Positions 35,938 through 49,029 are shown, counted from the stretch's first letter. The stretch: DNA of 64,000 nucleotides from Phocoena phocoena (GCF_963924675.1 NC_089224.1:43195158-43259157), one strand, 5' to 3'. Notes: a model not told the origin generated them from the sequence alone. Translations and numbers: made by a program.

Positions 35938-36170
35938 TCATTCATGGAAGATCCACTCTGTGCCAAGCACTCTCCTAAACACTTGACAAATATTTTTTCA
36001 CTTAATGCTCACAACATCCCCAAAAGGTAGCTATTATTTTTATACTCATTTTACCAATGAGAAAGCTGAGGCTTGGAGAGATCAGGCAACATGCCTAGAG
36101 TCATATACCAAGGACAGGGGAGAGGCAGAACCAGAATCCAGGTCCGCTTGAATACTTTGAACAGCTGTAA
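35938..36170 (-). repeat. MIR SINE
   Basis: Reverse-complement MIR order: ctctgtgccaagcactctcc, taatgctcacaacatcccc, ttttaccaatgagaaagct, and ggcagaaccagaatccaggt. Confidence 0.75.
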
Positions 36171-36690
36171 CCCTGAAAAGACCTTTTTAATATACAGATT
36201 GAAAATGTATGGCTGCATTTTATAGCTGTAATTTCCAACCTAGAAGCTTCCATTTTGCTGCTTTGATTACCCTAAGATTATCCGGAGCGCACAGGGATTG
36301 TTTCATTTTACAGCCTTAAAAGAGAGCCACTATATTCATGTGAAAGGAGATGTGGTCTAATAGGTAAAAGATACTTTAAAATTATAGGTAAAATGTTTTG
36401 CTTTCTTTTGTATAAAGGTCACAGATGGCTTTCTACCTTAGTTCTTAATTCATAAACTCAGGAGCTGCTGTAAACTACCTTTTAATTTTGTGGCTAAAAA
36501 AATATTCAGAAATGAGACAATGTTAGAAGAGCATGATTTTCCTTCCAGGTCAGTTTCTTACTAAAAAACTTTAAATTGTATAAAATCATTGCTGAGAAAT
36601 GCAGTTTCCAGTGTGGAATATGCAATTTTAGGACATGTTCCTTCTGACTTGGGGCTTAACGCCATTATTTAGAATAGTGATGACTCATGT
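36171..36690. other. Non-coding, unique sequence
   Basis: No gene or repeat recognised. The sequence runs into the motif-rich segment to the right. Confidence 0.4.
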
Positions 36691-36960
36691 CTAGGACTGA
36701 AATCTGTTTTTCATGGGTTTATACATTTTTCCCCTTGAATTGCACCAAAAATGGTTTTTTAATTGGCTTTAACTCATGCCCAATAAATTGGACGAAAATT
36801 GATTGCCGCAGTCATGTTTGGTTTAAAATTATTCAAGACTGCACCATGAGTCAAATGAGTCCATGAGTGAGAGCAGCAGCATTTTGTGTCCTCTGTTTAT
36901 GACGAATAACTTTTTTTCCAAAATGGCCACAATTCATATATAAAAGTTAATATACATTTA
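36691..36960. promoter_or_regulatory. Candidate conserved element with AP-1/MAF-like repeats
   Basis: Contains cccaataaattgga (an imperfect inverted CCAAT pair near 36779-36792) and three closely spaced gagt cores in catgagtcaaatgagtccat (36846-36865 area), the first of which is an AP-1-like TGAGTCA. Unique sequence, no repeats. Function is inferred. Confidence 0.35.
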
Positions 36961-37587
36961 CATTTTATAAAGCTTAAAAGATAGTACCAGGGTCACATTA
37001 AAACACATCATGTTAAAATATAAAATTCTCTTATTTTGATATTGTTTCTTAGTACCTTCTTTTTCACTTCTGTCAATACAAATGTATTCATAGCATTCCT
37101 TTAAAAATAAATAATACCTGCATTTAGCTCTTGTTAGATTCTTGATCATAATATTAGAATATTTTTAAATGGCAAAATTAAATAAATGAGGATGTTCGGA
37201 CTGTACCATCCTATAGACTTGAGACAGTGAAGAGTGATTTTAAAGACAAAAATTAAACAGTATGAAAATTGAATTAACTCAGGTGACTGTTTAGGGCATT
37301 GAAATAGCAATTCACTAAATGGTACCTGTCAGGAAGCCAGTTTTTGCTCAATCTCATCATAATTCTTTACTGTATTATGGTTTTCATTTATTTATTTGCC
37401 ATAGAAATATAAGGACTTTGCTAGTTGGGAATTAAAGTTCATTTTATGAGAATCTCCAGCAATTGCAAGAAAGGATAGAGCAGGGAAAAAGAAATGACTC
37501 ATTAAATGAAAAGAAGAACATCCCTTGATCATAATATAGATAGGCAGTGAGTGAAGGAAATAATTGTTGTTCCTGTGTGTAATTAAT
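36961..37587. other. AT-rich non-coding DNA
   Basis: Nothing recognised. Short minus frames are AT-rich and random-looking. Confidence 0.4.
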
Positions 37588-37598
37588 ATTAGGCAATT

Positions 37599-37966
37599 TG
37601 GGACTTCCCTGGTGGCACAGTGGTTAAGAATCAACCTGCCAATGCAGGAGACACGGGTTCGAGCCCTGGTCCAGGAAGATCCCACATGCCGCAGAGCAAC
37701 TGGGCCCTTGCTCCACAACTACTGAGCCTGTGCTCTAGAGCCCGTGCGCCACAACTACTGAGCCTGTGAGCCACAACCACTGAGCCCGCGTGCCTACAGC
37801 TCGTGCTCCACAACAGAGAAGCCACCGCAGTGAGGAGCCTGTGCACCGCAACAAAGAGTAGCCCCTGCTTGCCACAGCTAGCGAAATGCCATGCGCAGCA
37901 ACGAAGACCCAACACAGCCAAAAATAAATAAATAAAATAAATTAAAAAAATTTTTTTAATGTATAC
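37599..37966 (+). repeat. CHR-type SINE, extra-long form
   Basis: The head gggacttccctggtggcaca and tRNA-like body are followed by about three tandem units built on ccacaactactgagcc (37712-37800). The element ends in an A-rich, taaa-containing tail. An 11-bp target duplication, attaggcaatt, is exact at 37588-37598 and 37967-37977. At about 368 bases it is longer than the 13933 copy because of the internal repeats. It is the last recent retroposon I can identify in the window. Confidence 0.9.
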
Positions 37967-37977
37967 ATTAGGCAATT

Positions 37978-38815
37978 CTAATAGGACAAGATAGTTACAT
38001 CTGATACTGTATTATTCTAAGAAACTGGTAGAGCAATTTCTGAGATTTTTTTCATTTTCCTCTATTAATTTATTTTTCATATGTATTAAATCTCAAGATT
38101 TGTCTTTATGAATGAATATTATTTTGTTTAAACTATAAAGCTCCAGGGCTGTTAATCTGTGCTTCTCTAAATCTAAATTGTCTTTTAAGAGGTCACTGGT
38201 CCTCATGACTCAGTATCTACGTCCTGCTCCCACCTGGTGGGTACAAGGCTGAAGCTTGCACTCTGGAGCTGTAAAGTTTTTTTCCTCCTCAAAACACTAA
38301 ACTACCTGTTTTTCTGATTTGTATAAAAGAATGCATGCTCAGAATTTTTACAAATTCAATAATGCAGAAAATGTTAAGAAAAAACTGAAAGTCCAACTCC
38401 TATTACCTCAAAATAGGCACTGTTTAATGTTCTAGTGACCATCCTTTATATGATGTTTAATACTTTTGACAATTCCCTAAAAAAGCTAAATAATTAAAAT
38501 TTCTTCAAACCCCCCGAAATTGCTGGTGGTTAGGACATCTTATGTAATATTTCTCAAAATTTTATTGTTTTTGGCCTGAATCATTTTAAAGAAGCAAATC
38601 ATCCAATTATCACTTTTATCTCTTTTTCATTTGTCAGCAATAGGTAGCATGGCAAGACAGTATAAGTATTTTCATTATAAAATGTAGAGTTTTGTTTGTT
38701 TATGTTAACTGTAATATCTATTTTCATCACACTTTTGTTCTCTTGCAAGTATTAATTTCTGCTATATTTTTTTGGAATTACTGAATTTTACATCTGGAAA
38801 GTACCTTACAGGTCA
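37978..38815. other. Non-coding, with a CTCF/E-box-like palindrome
   Basis: The region is unique. A near-palindrome, cccacctggtggg (38229-38241), resembles a CTCF core or an E-box. Otherwise nothing recognised. Confidence 0.35.
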
Positions 38816-38819
38816 TCTA

Positions 38820-39052
38820 ATAAATAGTGGTTTAGGACTTGGGCCATAAGAATGGATACTTAAGGTCAAATCCCAGCTCTGTCAACTTCTGGTTGTGTGA
38901 TCTTGGGCAAATTACTTAACTTCCTCAGTTTCCTCATCTTTAAAATGATAGGATTATTGTGAGGATTAAATGATTTAATGCACATAAAACATTAGAATGC
39001 TGCCCAGCACATATTATATACTCAGTTCTTGTTACCCATTATTATTATTAAT
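38820..39052 (+). repeat. MIR SINE
   Basis: Well-preserved MIR order: aatcccagctctgtcaactt, ttgtgtgatcttgggcaaat, cagtttcctcatctttaaaa, and attgtgaggattaaatgatt. Confidence 0.85.
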
Positions 39053-41461
39053 CCAGTCTTCTCCTGGGAATCATGAGGTTTAGTCAGAGGGACTTGCTGA
39101 AGGGAATCAGCTAGTTAGTGGGAGAAAGAATACTAGGACTCAAGTCTCCTTTCTTCAAGCCTAGGAATCTTAGCATGATGCATCCTCACCTAGCATTGTT
39201 TGTACAGCTCCCTCTTAGGCACAAAGCTGTTTTAGGGGCATCCATAGCTAAGCAGGGTGCAGCATGATAGGCTCTGGTTCCTGGTTTCTTTCCCTCATAG
39301 CTTTCTTGGGCATTTTGGCTCAAAAGTATTATTTGTTCAGAACCCTATCACTGTCCTAATACCTGCTGTAAATATTTGGGCCATCAAAACATTTTCATTA
39401 TTATCAGTGTAAAAAACCTTGTAAAGAGGCTCAAATTTTCATGTATCCTTTTGATATGACTAATATGGAGACACACCTCTATTTTAGTATTCATTTTACA
39501 TCTAGGAAATGTTAGTATTCTACAAAACAGTGCTCTATGAGTTAAAAAATGAGCCCTGACATAAAAGAAAGACTTTTCTCTTTATTGTCTGCACAAGAAA
39601 TCTAGAGATATCAGCAAGAGAAAAAAAGAAATTTCACAGTAAGTTGTGTCAAAATAATTCAAGGAAATGTTTATTTGTTACTCAGACAGCTTAAGCAGTC
39701 TGTAACACCATTCATTTATGTTACATCTTCCGACTCATGTTTACAAAAACTGACATTTCAAACAACGTATTCTCTAATTTCTTATACGGAAATGACAGTG
39801 ACCAAAGACAGTGAAATGACAGTGACCAGACATATTTCTATTACAACAGTATTCTCAGCCTTAAACTGCATATACATATGCTCAATCAGAGAAATAGATT
39901 TTCCATTTAGTCACATCAACATGAAGGGTTAAAAGGGGTTGGTGCGAAATGGCAATAAAGCGTAGCTCTGGCTCTTCTGTGCGTATGCTTCTGTTTCTTC
40001 TTGGTGCTAATTACACTTCCTCATAAAAGTCTGGCATTCACATGATTGGGCTTGACTTTGAGTGGGTCAGTCCTATCAAATTATAGGATACATTTAGGCT
40101 ATAGATAGATACCTATTGAAGTTTAAAGAACAGTAAGTTTGTTTTTCCATTGTAACCTATGAACTTAGACATCCAAATATTTAAAGTTTATTCTTTTATC
40201 AGGTTTTTATCAAGTTTTGTTTCCTTCTGTTCTAGTTATTCACTGAAAGTCCACACCTGTAGCTGAATCTATACCAATCCATGGCAAAGTAAGCCCAGGA
40301 AGGAACTGAAAAACTATAAACCATACACAAGTTTTACTATTCTTCTGACATTCTTTGTTTTACAATGTCAAGCGGACATTGTCTCCATTTTGTTTCATTC
40401 AAAACAAACTATTATAAAAAGCATAGTCTCTTGTGCCCTTTACACAGTCTACCTCTATGTCCCTTTGGATATTTATTTTGTTAGATTTTTCAAGCACAGA
40501 AACCTAAGAAATAGAAAACTAGAGCAGAAATTACTGTTAGCCTATGTAAATGGAATAAATATAATAGCCTATAAAAATATATGTGGAGAGAGGGAATGAA
40601 CCTGGGGAGAGGCGAGTGATGAGGAGATTGAAACTGATTTCTTTCAAGGCCATAAATGACTAGTAACTTTAAAAATCTTGCCATAGAGTTAACATAGAAT
40701 GGTAAATAAGAATGGATAATGTATGCATATATATGGCACATATATATTTGAATAATAAAAGTTTCTCGGCATAAAATCAAAATATTTTAATTTGATTAGA
40801 CTGTGATAGTATATATTTGACTCAACTTGATTTCAGTGAGTAATTAACTGAATTATAACCTATACTTAATGGCAGACACTAACATTGTGAGCCTAAATAA
40901 AGGAACAATGGTTGTAATTAATGCCAAAGAGAGTAACATTGCAGAAAGACTGACATTCAGGAAAGCTATTCTGTATTCCTATTAATCTTAGAACTGTTAC
41001 CTAAATTCCCAGTGCCTCTGCTATGCTCCTGAAAATGAGAAATAATTTATGTCCTTCCTTACCTCCTGAGTTACAATGATAAATATGGAAAAGTGCATTG
41101 AGCTTTTTGTGATAAAAGGTACTATAAAAATCTAAGGTGTTTTTATTATTATATCAATCAAATAGGTTCTCAGACTAAGTTCCTTTTTGAAGACCCACAA
41201 CTTTTTATGGGTGAATCATGAAATTGTACTGGGAAATATATTGAAGCTACATAACAGAGCAGACAGATTTTATGCCTTTTGGGGCCTTTTAAACTTGGTT
41301 ACAATTAGAAATGTGAGAAGATATTTATCATAAGATATATCAGTTAGGAAATTAATGAGAGCAAATGAAAATGTTTAAGAGGCATTTTATATAAACACAG
41401 GAATTCTAATTCTGGCTTCATCAAATAAATGTGCTAAGTCACCATTTTGTTCCATAATCGT
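39053..41461. other. AT-rich, repeat-poor non-coding DNA
   Basis: No gene, CpG cluster or assignable repeat. Short plus frames at 39675-39932 and 40390-40599 have no recognisable relatives. Confidence 0.4.
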
Positions 41462-41685
41462 AGTTACCGTGTATTGCCTACTTCCTCTATGCCAGGAAGT
41501 TTGAGTATTTTACACTCATGACTTCGTTGAACCTCACAGGGATCCTAAATTAAACATTATTATCACCATTTTGTAGATCAGGAAATCAAGGCTTAGAAGA
41601 TAAAATAACTTGTCCAGGACCCCACAGTAAGTGGAGTCAGGTTCAAATTCAGATGTGTCTGAAGTGAAAACCCAAGCTCTTAAAA
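41462..41685 (-). repeat. MIR SINE
   Basis: Reverse-complement MIR landmarks: cctctatgccaggaagtttg, tgaacctcacagggatccta, ttttgtagatcaggaaatca, and ccccacagtaagtggagtca. Confidence 0.75.
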
Positions 41686-44049
41686 TTTTCAAAATTGTAG
41701 CTCCTAATAAAGCAACATATCAATTTCCATTAAAAGGATTAATTTTTGGACAAACTATACTATTAAAAAACTTATAAAGAGATATTGTATAAATATAGGC
41801 ACTCAAAAGATGATTGAATCAAACTGAAATGGGTCTTTTGTCAAAGATCAGGAATAAATAGTTAGAAATAGGAAATGATTATGTATTACTCATTTGACCC
41901 TCACCTGAAGATAAATGTTATATCTGGAAAGACACAATTAGTTGTCTGATTGTTTTTCTTTTTTTGGTAATAAAATCATAATCAGTTTTAAATAAAAACA
42001 TTTATAACTTTAAGGTATTTCCAAAGCATCCAGTATTTTGCCTTTATACACCATAGAGAGACTGTTTACCTTAAAAATCTATGATCCCATTTCCCACAGA
42101 GAAGAATTAATAATGGGGAATCACTTGAAAAATAAATTTTGCATTTAAAATTTTAAAATTATTTTTCATCTTTCATAATGAGTTGTTATGCCTTTAGAAA
42201 TTGTATCATTTATTTGTGACAAAAATTAGGAGTGGTTTTTGTAATAATTTCATGCTAAAACATTTTTCTGTTCAGTAATGAAATTTTTTCTTTTTAAAAT
42301 TATCTTTTAATTTTGAAGTGTTATAATGATTTATATTTGTAAAGTATCTTTTTCTCACATTTCAAACTTAGAATAAATCTTTTAAGCCTTATGCAAATTC
42401 TCATCTTTAAAAAGTCCTGTTGTAATGACAAAGAATAGGTTAAGCAGTCCCTTGTATGCATATTTTCAACTTACTTAAGAAAAATAAAAATAAAAACCAT
42501 AGCTTGAGACATTTAAGTTGGCAATTCAAATTTGTTTGAGTAAATACTCAACAATACTGTGCTTTGTAACAAGCAGAAAAATGTCTCATTATCAGAAGAT
42601 AATATAACATTGCCTAAAAGGTTGGGATTCATCAAAAGAATATTTCTTAAAATGCCTATATAGCAGCCATTATTTAAACCAACATGATAACATTATGGAA
42701 AATGATGTTATGGAGGGGAAAAGCTACCTAACATTAACCTAGATTTCTCTCTCATTGAAGAACCCATACAGCACTCATTCATTCGTGTGCTTGAATATTT
42801 TTAATACCTCTCAGTGTTACAAGGCATGAAGGATTTTTGAAAAAAATGTTCAACAGAAACATGTTTGAGATTCCATGACATATTTATTTGATTACTTCCC
42901 TATGAGTAATCAAATGACAATTTCAAAGATTAAAAGAATTGTTTTTTAATGTATCTAAATAGTTTAATAACTATTGAAACGTATACTAGCATCTTAAATT
43001 TTTTCCCATCATTTTTTCCCAACAGATTTATTTTTAATTCTTCCTCACCCCACTGTGATTTAAGCAACCTTTATATTGCCAGTTAAGTGCACTCTGACAT
43101 TGATCAAAATTTTGGGGTTAAACAAAGTAAAAACTGATCGATTTTCTAAAACTGTGTTAACCATGTGTTATCAGCTGAAGGTACGCTTTTAGAAACATTG
43201 CTAAAACTTAAAATATAAATGCTGCCTGGAAAATGCACTGCATCCTCTCATACTTACACACTCTCATAAATGTACACCAGTGAATTTACAATCTATTCAA
43301 CCACATGGAGAACCAGATACAGCACAGAGTCATCAGTGAATCAAGACAACAAGGTCACTGGCTATATTCTGGTCATTTTACATCTTAAACTTTTTGTGAA
43401 ACATTTATTCAAATAATGCATAGAACTTCCTGCTCCATATCCATAAAAGCAGACAGAAGAGTGTAGATATAAAGTGTGCTGAAAGAATCAAGTGATGTCA
43501 AAATACACATGTGGAATTTCTTGAGTTTCCTGAAATACCCCATAGTAATTATCTAGGTAAGGGCAGAGGGGATGAAATATAACTCTTATTCTTGTAAGTA
43601 GCTGAAGCAGATTCGTTTCTGTGGTTGACAACTTCTTTGGCTGTTCTAAAAACCATCCTGGAATCTCTCCTGTGGCCCCATCACTTCAACAAAAAGGTCA
43701 GGTTTACCTCAGTTTATGGTAACTCCTCTGCATCTGATTGATCTACTTTTCTTACAACAAAAGGAAAACTTTAGAGCCCATTTGGAATCTGTTTCTAATA
43801 CTGTAGTCAGAGAGCTTCCTCTGCCCTATGCTCTGATAAAGACACAATTCAGTTTTTCATCAGATTGGTTTAAATTGTCCCTTAATCTCTATTACACCAA
43901 ACTTCACACAACTCTATTCTTTTCAAATTGTTTCTACATCGTAGTTATGACTAGGAATCATAACCAAGATGATGTGTCCCTTTGCAACTTTTCCTCACAG
44001 CTTCCTCTCCCCAAATAATTTTTAAAACCGGTGGACTTTTTCTCTCACC
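41686..44049. other. AT-rich, repeat-poor non-coding DNA
   Basis: No gene, CpG cluster or assignable repeat. The 100-codon plus frame at 43716-44018 has no recognisable relative. Confidence 0.4.
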
Positions 44050-44960
44050 GCTCCCCTCCCCCCATTAAAAAATATATCCCATTCCAGGCGCCCCCTCTCT
44101 GCCTGCCGAAAGCATTTTAATGACAGTTTACTTTAGCGGTCTGTCAGCCGACTGCTGCCTCTGCCACCTGAATTTCAATTTCTTAATTTACAGCCCAGAT
44201 AAAACAGAATGGAGCAGGATCTGGGCTGCTCTCTACAGTGGGTTGGCCTTATCAAGCGTGAAGTTTGGCGCATTGCAAACGTATTCAAGTGATTATCTGT
44301 TGAGGACCTCTCGAGCCATCTCCATCTCTGCAGCGGGCTGATAAGACAGCTGTTTCTCTAGCCGCTGTCTCCCCGGGTCTCAGTCTTCTTCTGCTACAAA
44401 CTCTGCCTTTGTCCCCGGGCCCTGGTACGGTCACTTGCTCTATGGGGCAAGGGTTTGATCTGAACACACGTGGGGGAAAAGTGTGAGTGTGTGAGAGAGC
44501 AGAGGAGAGAGGAAATAGGAGGGGGAGAGCAAGGAGAGCGAGATAGAGGGGAGGAGGGAAAGAGGGTTAGAGATCCGAGGAAGCTGGGGGCAGGGCTGCG
44601 TGCCGAGCGCAGTTGATAGCTCTGATTGACTGGTTGCTCAGCCCGGCTTTATTATTTCAAATTAGACGTGCATCGCACACAAGTGGAAACATAAATCTTC
44701 AATATAAGAAAGAGCCTCCGAGCATCGGAAGCAGAAAAACCGTTTCTTCCCAGGTCCCGGTAAAGGGGCCGGCGAAAAGACTGCTTGCCACCAGCTGAGA
44801 CAGATGGTTTCCTTTAACTTTGGAATCTGCTATTTTTAATTACTTGTATTAATTTTGCATGAGATGCTTCGGCTCCAGGAGGAAGCTTAGAGAAGGCTGT
44901 TAGCATCCCTGGAAGAAACGGACACAAAGCTCCGACTTGCCCTTTCTCACCTCCAAGTTT
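44050..44960. promoter_or_regulatory. Candidate conserved promoter/enhancer block
   Basis: Unique sequence in which CG dinucleotides reappear after 18 kb of CpG-poor DNA. It holds a PBX-type tgattgac (44623-44630), MEIS-like tgacag near 44121 and a homeodomain-type taattac core near 44840, with purine-rich (ggagag) DNA at 44485-44570. Either a distal promoter of the minus-strand transcript or a developmental enhancer would fit. Neither is proven. Confidence 0.4.
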
Positions 44961-45029
44961 TTTCTTACCTCACCCTCCCTCGTCGCCTAGATCACCCTTT
45001 GCATGCTCAGGAAAGACGTGAGTTTACCT
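44950..45029 (-). other. Cluster of minus-strand splice donors
   Basis: Read on the minus strand, three donor-like sites lie within 80 bases: AGCAAG/gtaaact (exon edge 45028), GGTGAG/gtaagaaa (44969) and TGGAG/gtgagaaa (44951). Clustering of good donors on one strand suggests alternative ends of a non-coding first exon. Confidence 0.35.
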
Positions 45030-45528
45030 TGCTAAAAGTTGGTCCTGAGTAAAAGAGAGGAGGGGAAAAAAGCTGAGGGCATTTGCAGGAGCGTTTACAT
45101 AAATGATCGTTGATCCGAAGCTGCAAATAAATTTTCCGAGACACTCCGGGGCACGTGCAACAGATTTCAGTCTGAATATCCGCAGGCAAATCATCTAAAG
45201 GAGAATGCACCTCATACACATTTTGCTGAGAGGAGGGGGAAAGGCGGTCGTGGTAGGGGGCGGGGGGGGGGGGAAGAACAATATAGGCTGGTCTTAATTT
45301 ACCGCGACACATTACGTTTAATTTTTTAAAAAACCTGTACAATTCACGTGTCTTTAAGTGTAAACAGTAACCTCGGAATTTAGGGTAAATTCTCGCTGAG
45401 TCTGCTCCTTTTACAGCCTTTTCCCTTGAAAAGGAGTTTAAAGACATGATGTAAAGAGAAAGTAAAGGATGTTTGTGGTCCTGCTCACTGCCGTCTCTGG
45501 CACTGTTCCTAATGGAAAGTGTTTGCAA
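45028..45528 (-). other. Open frame ending at a splice donor; exon or chance
   Basis: A minus-strand frame from an ATG at 45528 stays open for about 167 codons up to the donor at 45028 and stops six codons into the presumed intron. It has no domain I recognise. It is rich in S, P and basic residues and has a cluster of cysteines near its end. The start codon has no clear support. A non-coding 5' exon with an accidental frame is equally likely. Confidence 0.25.
45262..45273 (+). repeat. G12 homopolymer
   Basis: Twelve consecutive G's are preceded by ggtagggggc. They could form a G-quadruplex on the plus strand, and are also prone to sequencing and assembly error. Confidence 0.8.
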
Positions 45529-45569
45529 TATAAAGGGTTCTTTGCGAAATAGTCTCGGAGGTCACTCAC

Positions 45570-45800
45570 CTTCGGATAAAAGGCTTTGCCCCTTTGCCAG
45601 GAGATGGAGGGAGCCGGGGGAAGAACGGGGGGAGGGGAGAGAGGGTCGAGCGTGTAGGCGTTTTTGTTGCGATTCCCTCTGGGAATTTCGAGGATTAACA
45701 AATCTGGAGTAGGTTTAGCTGACTTTTCGATGACTACCTGGATTTGCATTTATTTTGTATGACCTCTTTGATGACTGACAGGCTCACTAGGGGAAGAAGT
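45570..45800 (-). other. Putative minus-strand first exon (3' edge at 45570)
   Basis: The minus strand reads CCGAAG/gtgagtgacc, a strong donor whose exon edge is base 45570. The frame upstream (from 45749) is proline-rich and not recognised. The block is moderately CpG-rich. The exon start is unknown, so the right limit is arbitrary. Confidence 0.35.
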
Positions 45801-48800
45801 GTCTGGAAAGAGGACAGTGGAGGGTGCGCAGCGAGTTCGGGGCGCTAACCTTCCTGGCGGTTTGTCACTATGGCCGAGTCCTAGCAAAAGCCAGCCTAAT
45901 TCAAAATAAACGTGTTTCTATGGAGTAGGACAGCCCTATAGTCTGTAGAAATGAAATGTTCCCAAGAACTGTAGTTTCTGTGTCTCACTGGGAGGGAGGG
46001 ACAGAAAACTCCAACAAGCTTTGCAAACCTTTATTCAGGCTCGGCTTGTCTCTGTCCATGGTGCTAACTCCTGCCTCATTCTTTAGCCCGGTCTCATGTC
46101 CTAAACTCACATTGGTATCAATTTCCTCGACATTTTTTTTTTCTGTTTTCTGAACTGTGGAAGTAAAGTTGACGTACTTCTTTAAGAAGAATAAATAAAA
46201 TAGTAATCATCAAGCTATATAATAGCTCTATTTCTCACTCAGGCAGTAAACTGTCACACTTCTAACATTATGAACAGCAGACAGCCCCCCTCCATCATCC
46301 CAAACAGCCCAACAAATTAACACAGAATAATATTTTTATACATCTGAGAGGGTATAATGTTTGGAACTATCACCCTAAGCCAAACATTGTAAACTCATTT
46401 AAATAGCTTAACTGCTTTCTTTACTTTAAAAAAGTTACAATTGTACTTTACAGCCACCTTTATCATAAAACCCTAAAAGTATCCTCTCTTCCTCCCCAGA
46501 ACTAGTGTAGGGGGGTTATTTATCATAAAAGACATTGCCCGCAATAGCTTACGAGTATTCCTATGAATTACTGTTCCTTTATAAAGATATTTTAGTAAAA
46601 TAATCAATTGAATTCATTACTTTTTCTGCTTTGAGAACTATTCTTTTTGCAGCTTTCTCCATGTCAAACTTTTTCTCCAAGCTCTCAGTGACTCCCTATA
46701 GCTCTCCCTTCTCTGTTGTGGTTTAATATCAAGTACTTTGAAGATATATCAGAGCTAACAAGAAAATCATAATTCAAATGCTTTTCTAATACAAGATCAG
46801 ATGCTGTGGATAATTCTTTACCTAGCTATGAATGAGGAGGGATTGATTACAATTGCTTAATGTGGAGTGTGATGTTTACACATAGTCTTTATTAATTGCA
46901 AGACAGAGTATGTTAATATTTCAGGCTGTAACAGTATGAATTTCAAAGTGAAATATATATCCAGGTATCATTTGTGTTAAAGTGATTGTATTCAGTTTTT
47001 ATTTTTAAAAGTTGGAAAAGTACGTGTTACTTATACTATATTTATCCATTTAAAAGTTTTAAAATGTAAAAACATCTGTTTGAGGAAGTAAACTAGTATT
47101 TTAAGACGTTTTCGATTTCTTAACTAATTTAACTCCACTTTATCTACATAGAAAAAACAACTTGTTGAAAATGAAAACATTCTGAAAAATATTTGCTCCT
47201 CTGAAAAAACTGAAAAAAGCGTACATACTGAAGCCATAGAATTTAGCATTTTGCATTTGAATGGACAAGTTTGCCATTTTTCAGGTAATTTCTTTAACTA
47301 CATAACACACACGCTGGATTTTCATCACTCCACACCACACCCAGGTTTCCACACCCACCCTCCCCCAATCCTTGCAAAAATATACTACTGTAATCCACAA
47401 AATCTTTCTTGTGGATACAAACATCAAAAAATAAAGTATTAGTTTCCACATAATTAGATGGAACTTATGTAACTGTAAGTTAATGGTAAAGATTTTCTTC
47501 AAATTGCTGAGAATATTACGTGAACAAATGCAACTAATTCAATATTAAGAGCATATTAACAAGGATAAAAGACAATTCACTTCATTGGTAATTCTGACTA
47601 AACAGTATTACACTTTTACCCAAATTGTATTTATTACCTTACTCTTTGTACTGATCTAGGGGTGAAGGGAGGGGTTGAAGAGAATGACAGCGAACCCAAT
47701 CTTCCAACTGTTTATTCATACAGTGGTTACTTTATTGTAGATGAGGTGGAGGTTTTCTGTTTTTTCCCTTTATTTGTTGTTCCCTCAGCCCCTTGACTCC
47801 TTTTCTTCAAACAGCTTTTCTTTCTTCTGCCCCTGAGTTCCACCCAGGTCTAGAGAATAGTTTTATGTTGAAATTAGGACCCCAGGCCTGTTGTTATATA
47901 AAAAGTAGGGGTGGGGATTAAGGCATGATAATTATAAATGTCAGTTATATAGATTCAGGCCTCCTTTCCCAAGTCCCAGTTATTGTTATCCAAAGTATAG
48001 AACTCGGACATATTGTACGGGCTATATGGGAGATAAACAGGTCTTCTGTTCTTTGCCATTAAGCATCTATCAACACTCAAAGACACTTTCAAGGAACTAT
48101 GATTTACTTCAACCCTGACTTTCTAGTCATTTTGCTTTGTGACTATCTGTCCATTTTCCCTGCATTCCCATTCCACCCCCCTGCAATCTCTAACTCTTAC
48201 CTGTGCCTCCTCTTTCCGGCATTCTCAAAGATAGAGGCTAGTAATAAATAAACAAGTAAAGGAATTTCTTTTGGAAAGGAATGAGCTTCCAGAAAGATGT
48301 TACACTGTGCAAGAATTGTAAGTACTGTGTAGGAAGCTGGTGTTACCTTTCAAAATTAAAAGAACAAATCCAAGCTGGAAAAGAACCTAGGTCAAGTGAA
48401 TATTGTCTCTACTTATACATCAAGTCGGTCCTGAGGACTACAGTTTCACTTGGAGGAAGAAATAAATACCATGAATAAAGCTATATTTCATCCTCCTGAA
48501 TGTTATTAAAATATGGGGTTTAATAAAGTAGCCTTCATCTATAAAACAGAAGGGTTGACAGCACTTGGTCTTCTGGTTAAACTTTCTAAATCCTCAGAGT
48601 AAGAGTCCAGATAAAGGCTTGACTATCTTTACTGTCAGCAATACATGTGTGGCCCAAGAACTGTACTGCCACCAAATGAAGAGGAGTGGCTTGTTCTAAT
48701 TTTATATACAGCTGCTCTTTTTGAGTGTCATCATACACCCCAAAGTGAAGGACCTTAGCTCAACTCAGCACCTCTTTCCCTGGACAGGATGTTTATCCTG

Positions 48801-49029
48801 CACTTTTCTACTCTGACATGAAGTGAAAGGTAATTCAAACCGTGCAGCTTTATTTGAAAGCATTTCTGACTTCATTCTTATCCTAAAAGACGCTTAAAAA
48901 AACCCAAACAAACAAGAGAGCAGCAATATGCATATATTAAAATAGAGAAAGACATTAAATTACCTAATATCTAATACTGGAACACAAATCGAAAAAGGCA
49001 TGCGTGCAAGTAATGGATGTACATTCATC
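45801..49029. other. AT-rich non-coding DNA between promoters
   Basis: Unique sequence, no recent repeats and no coding exon recognised. If a minus-strand transcript starts near 49.35 kb, this is its first intron. Confidence 0.4.
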
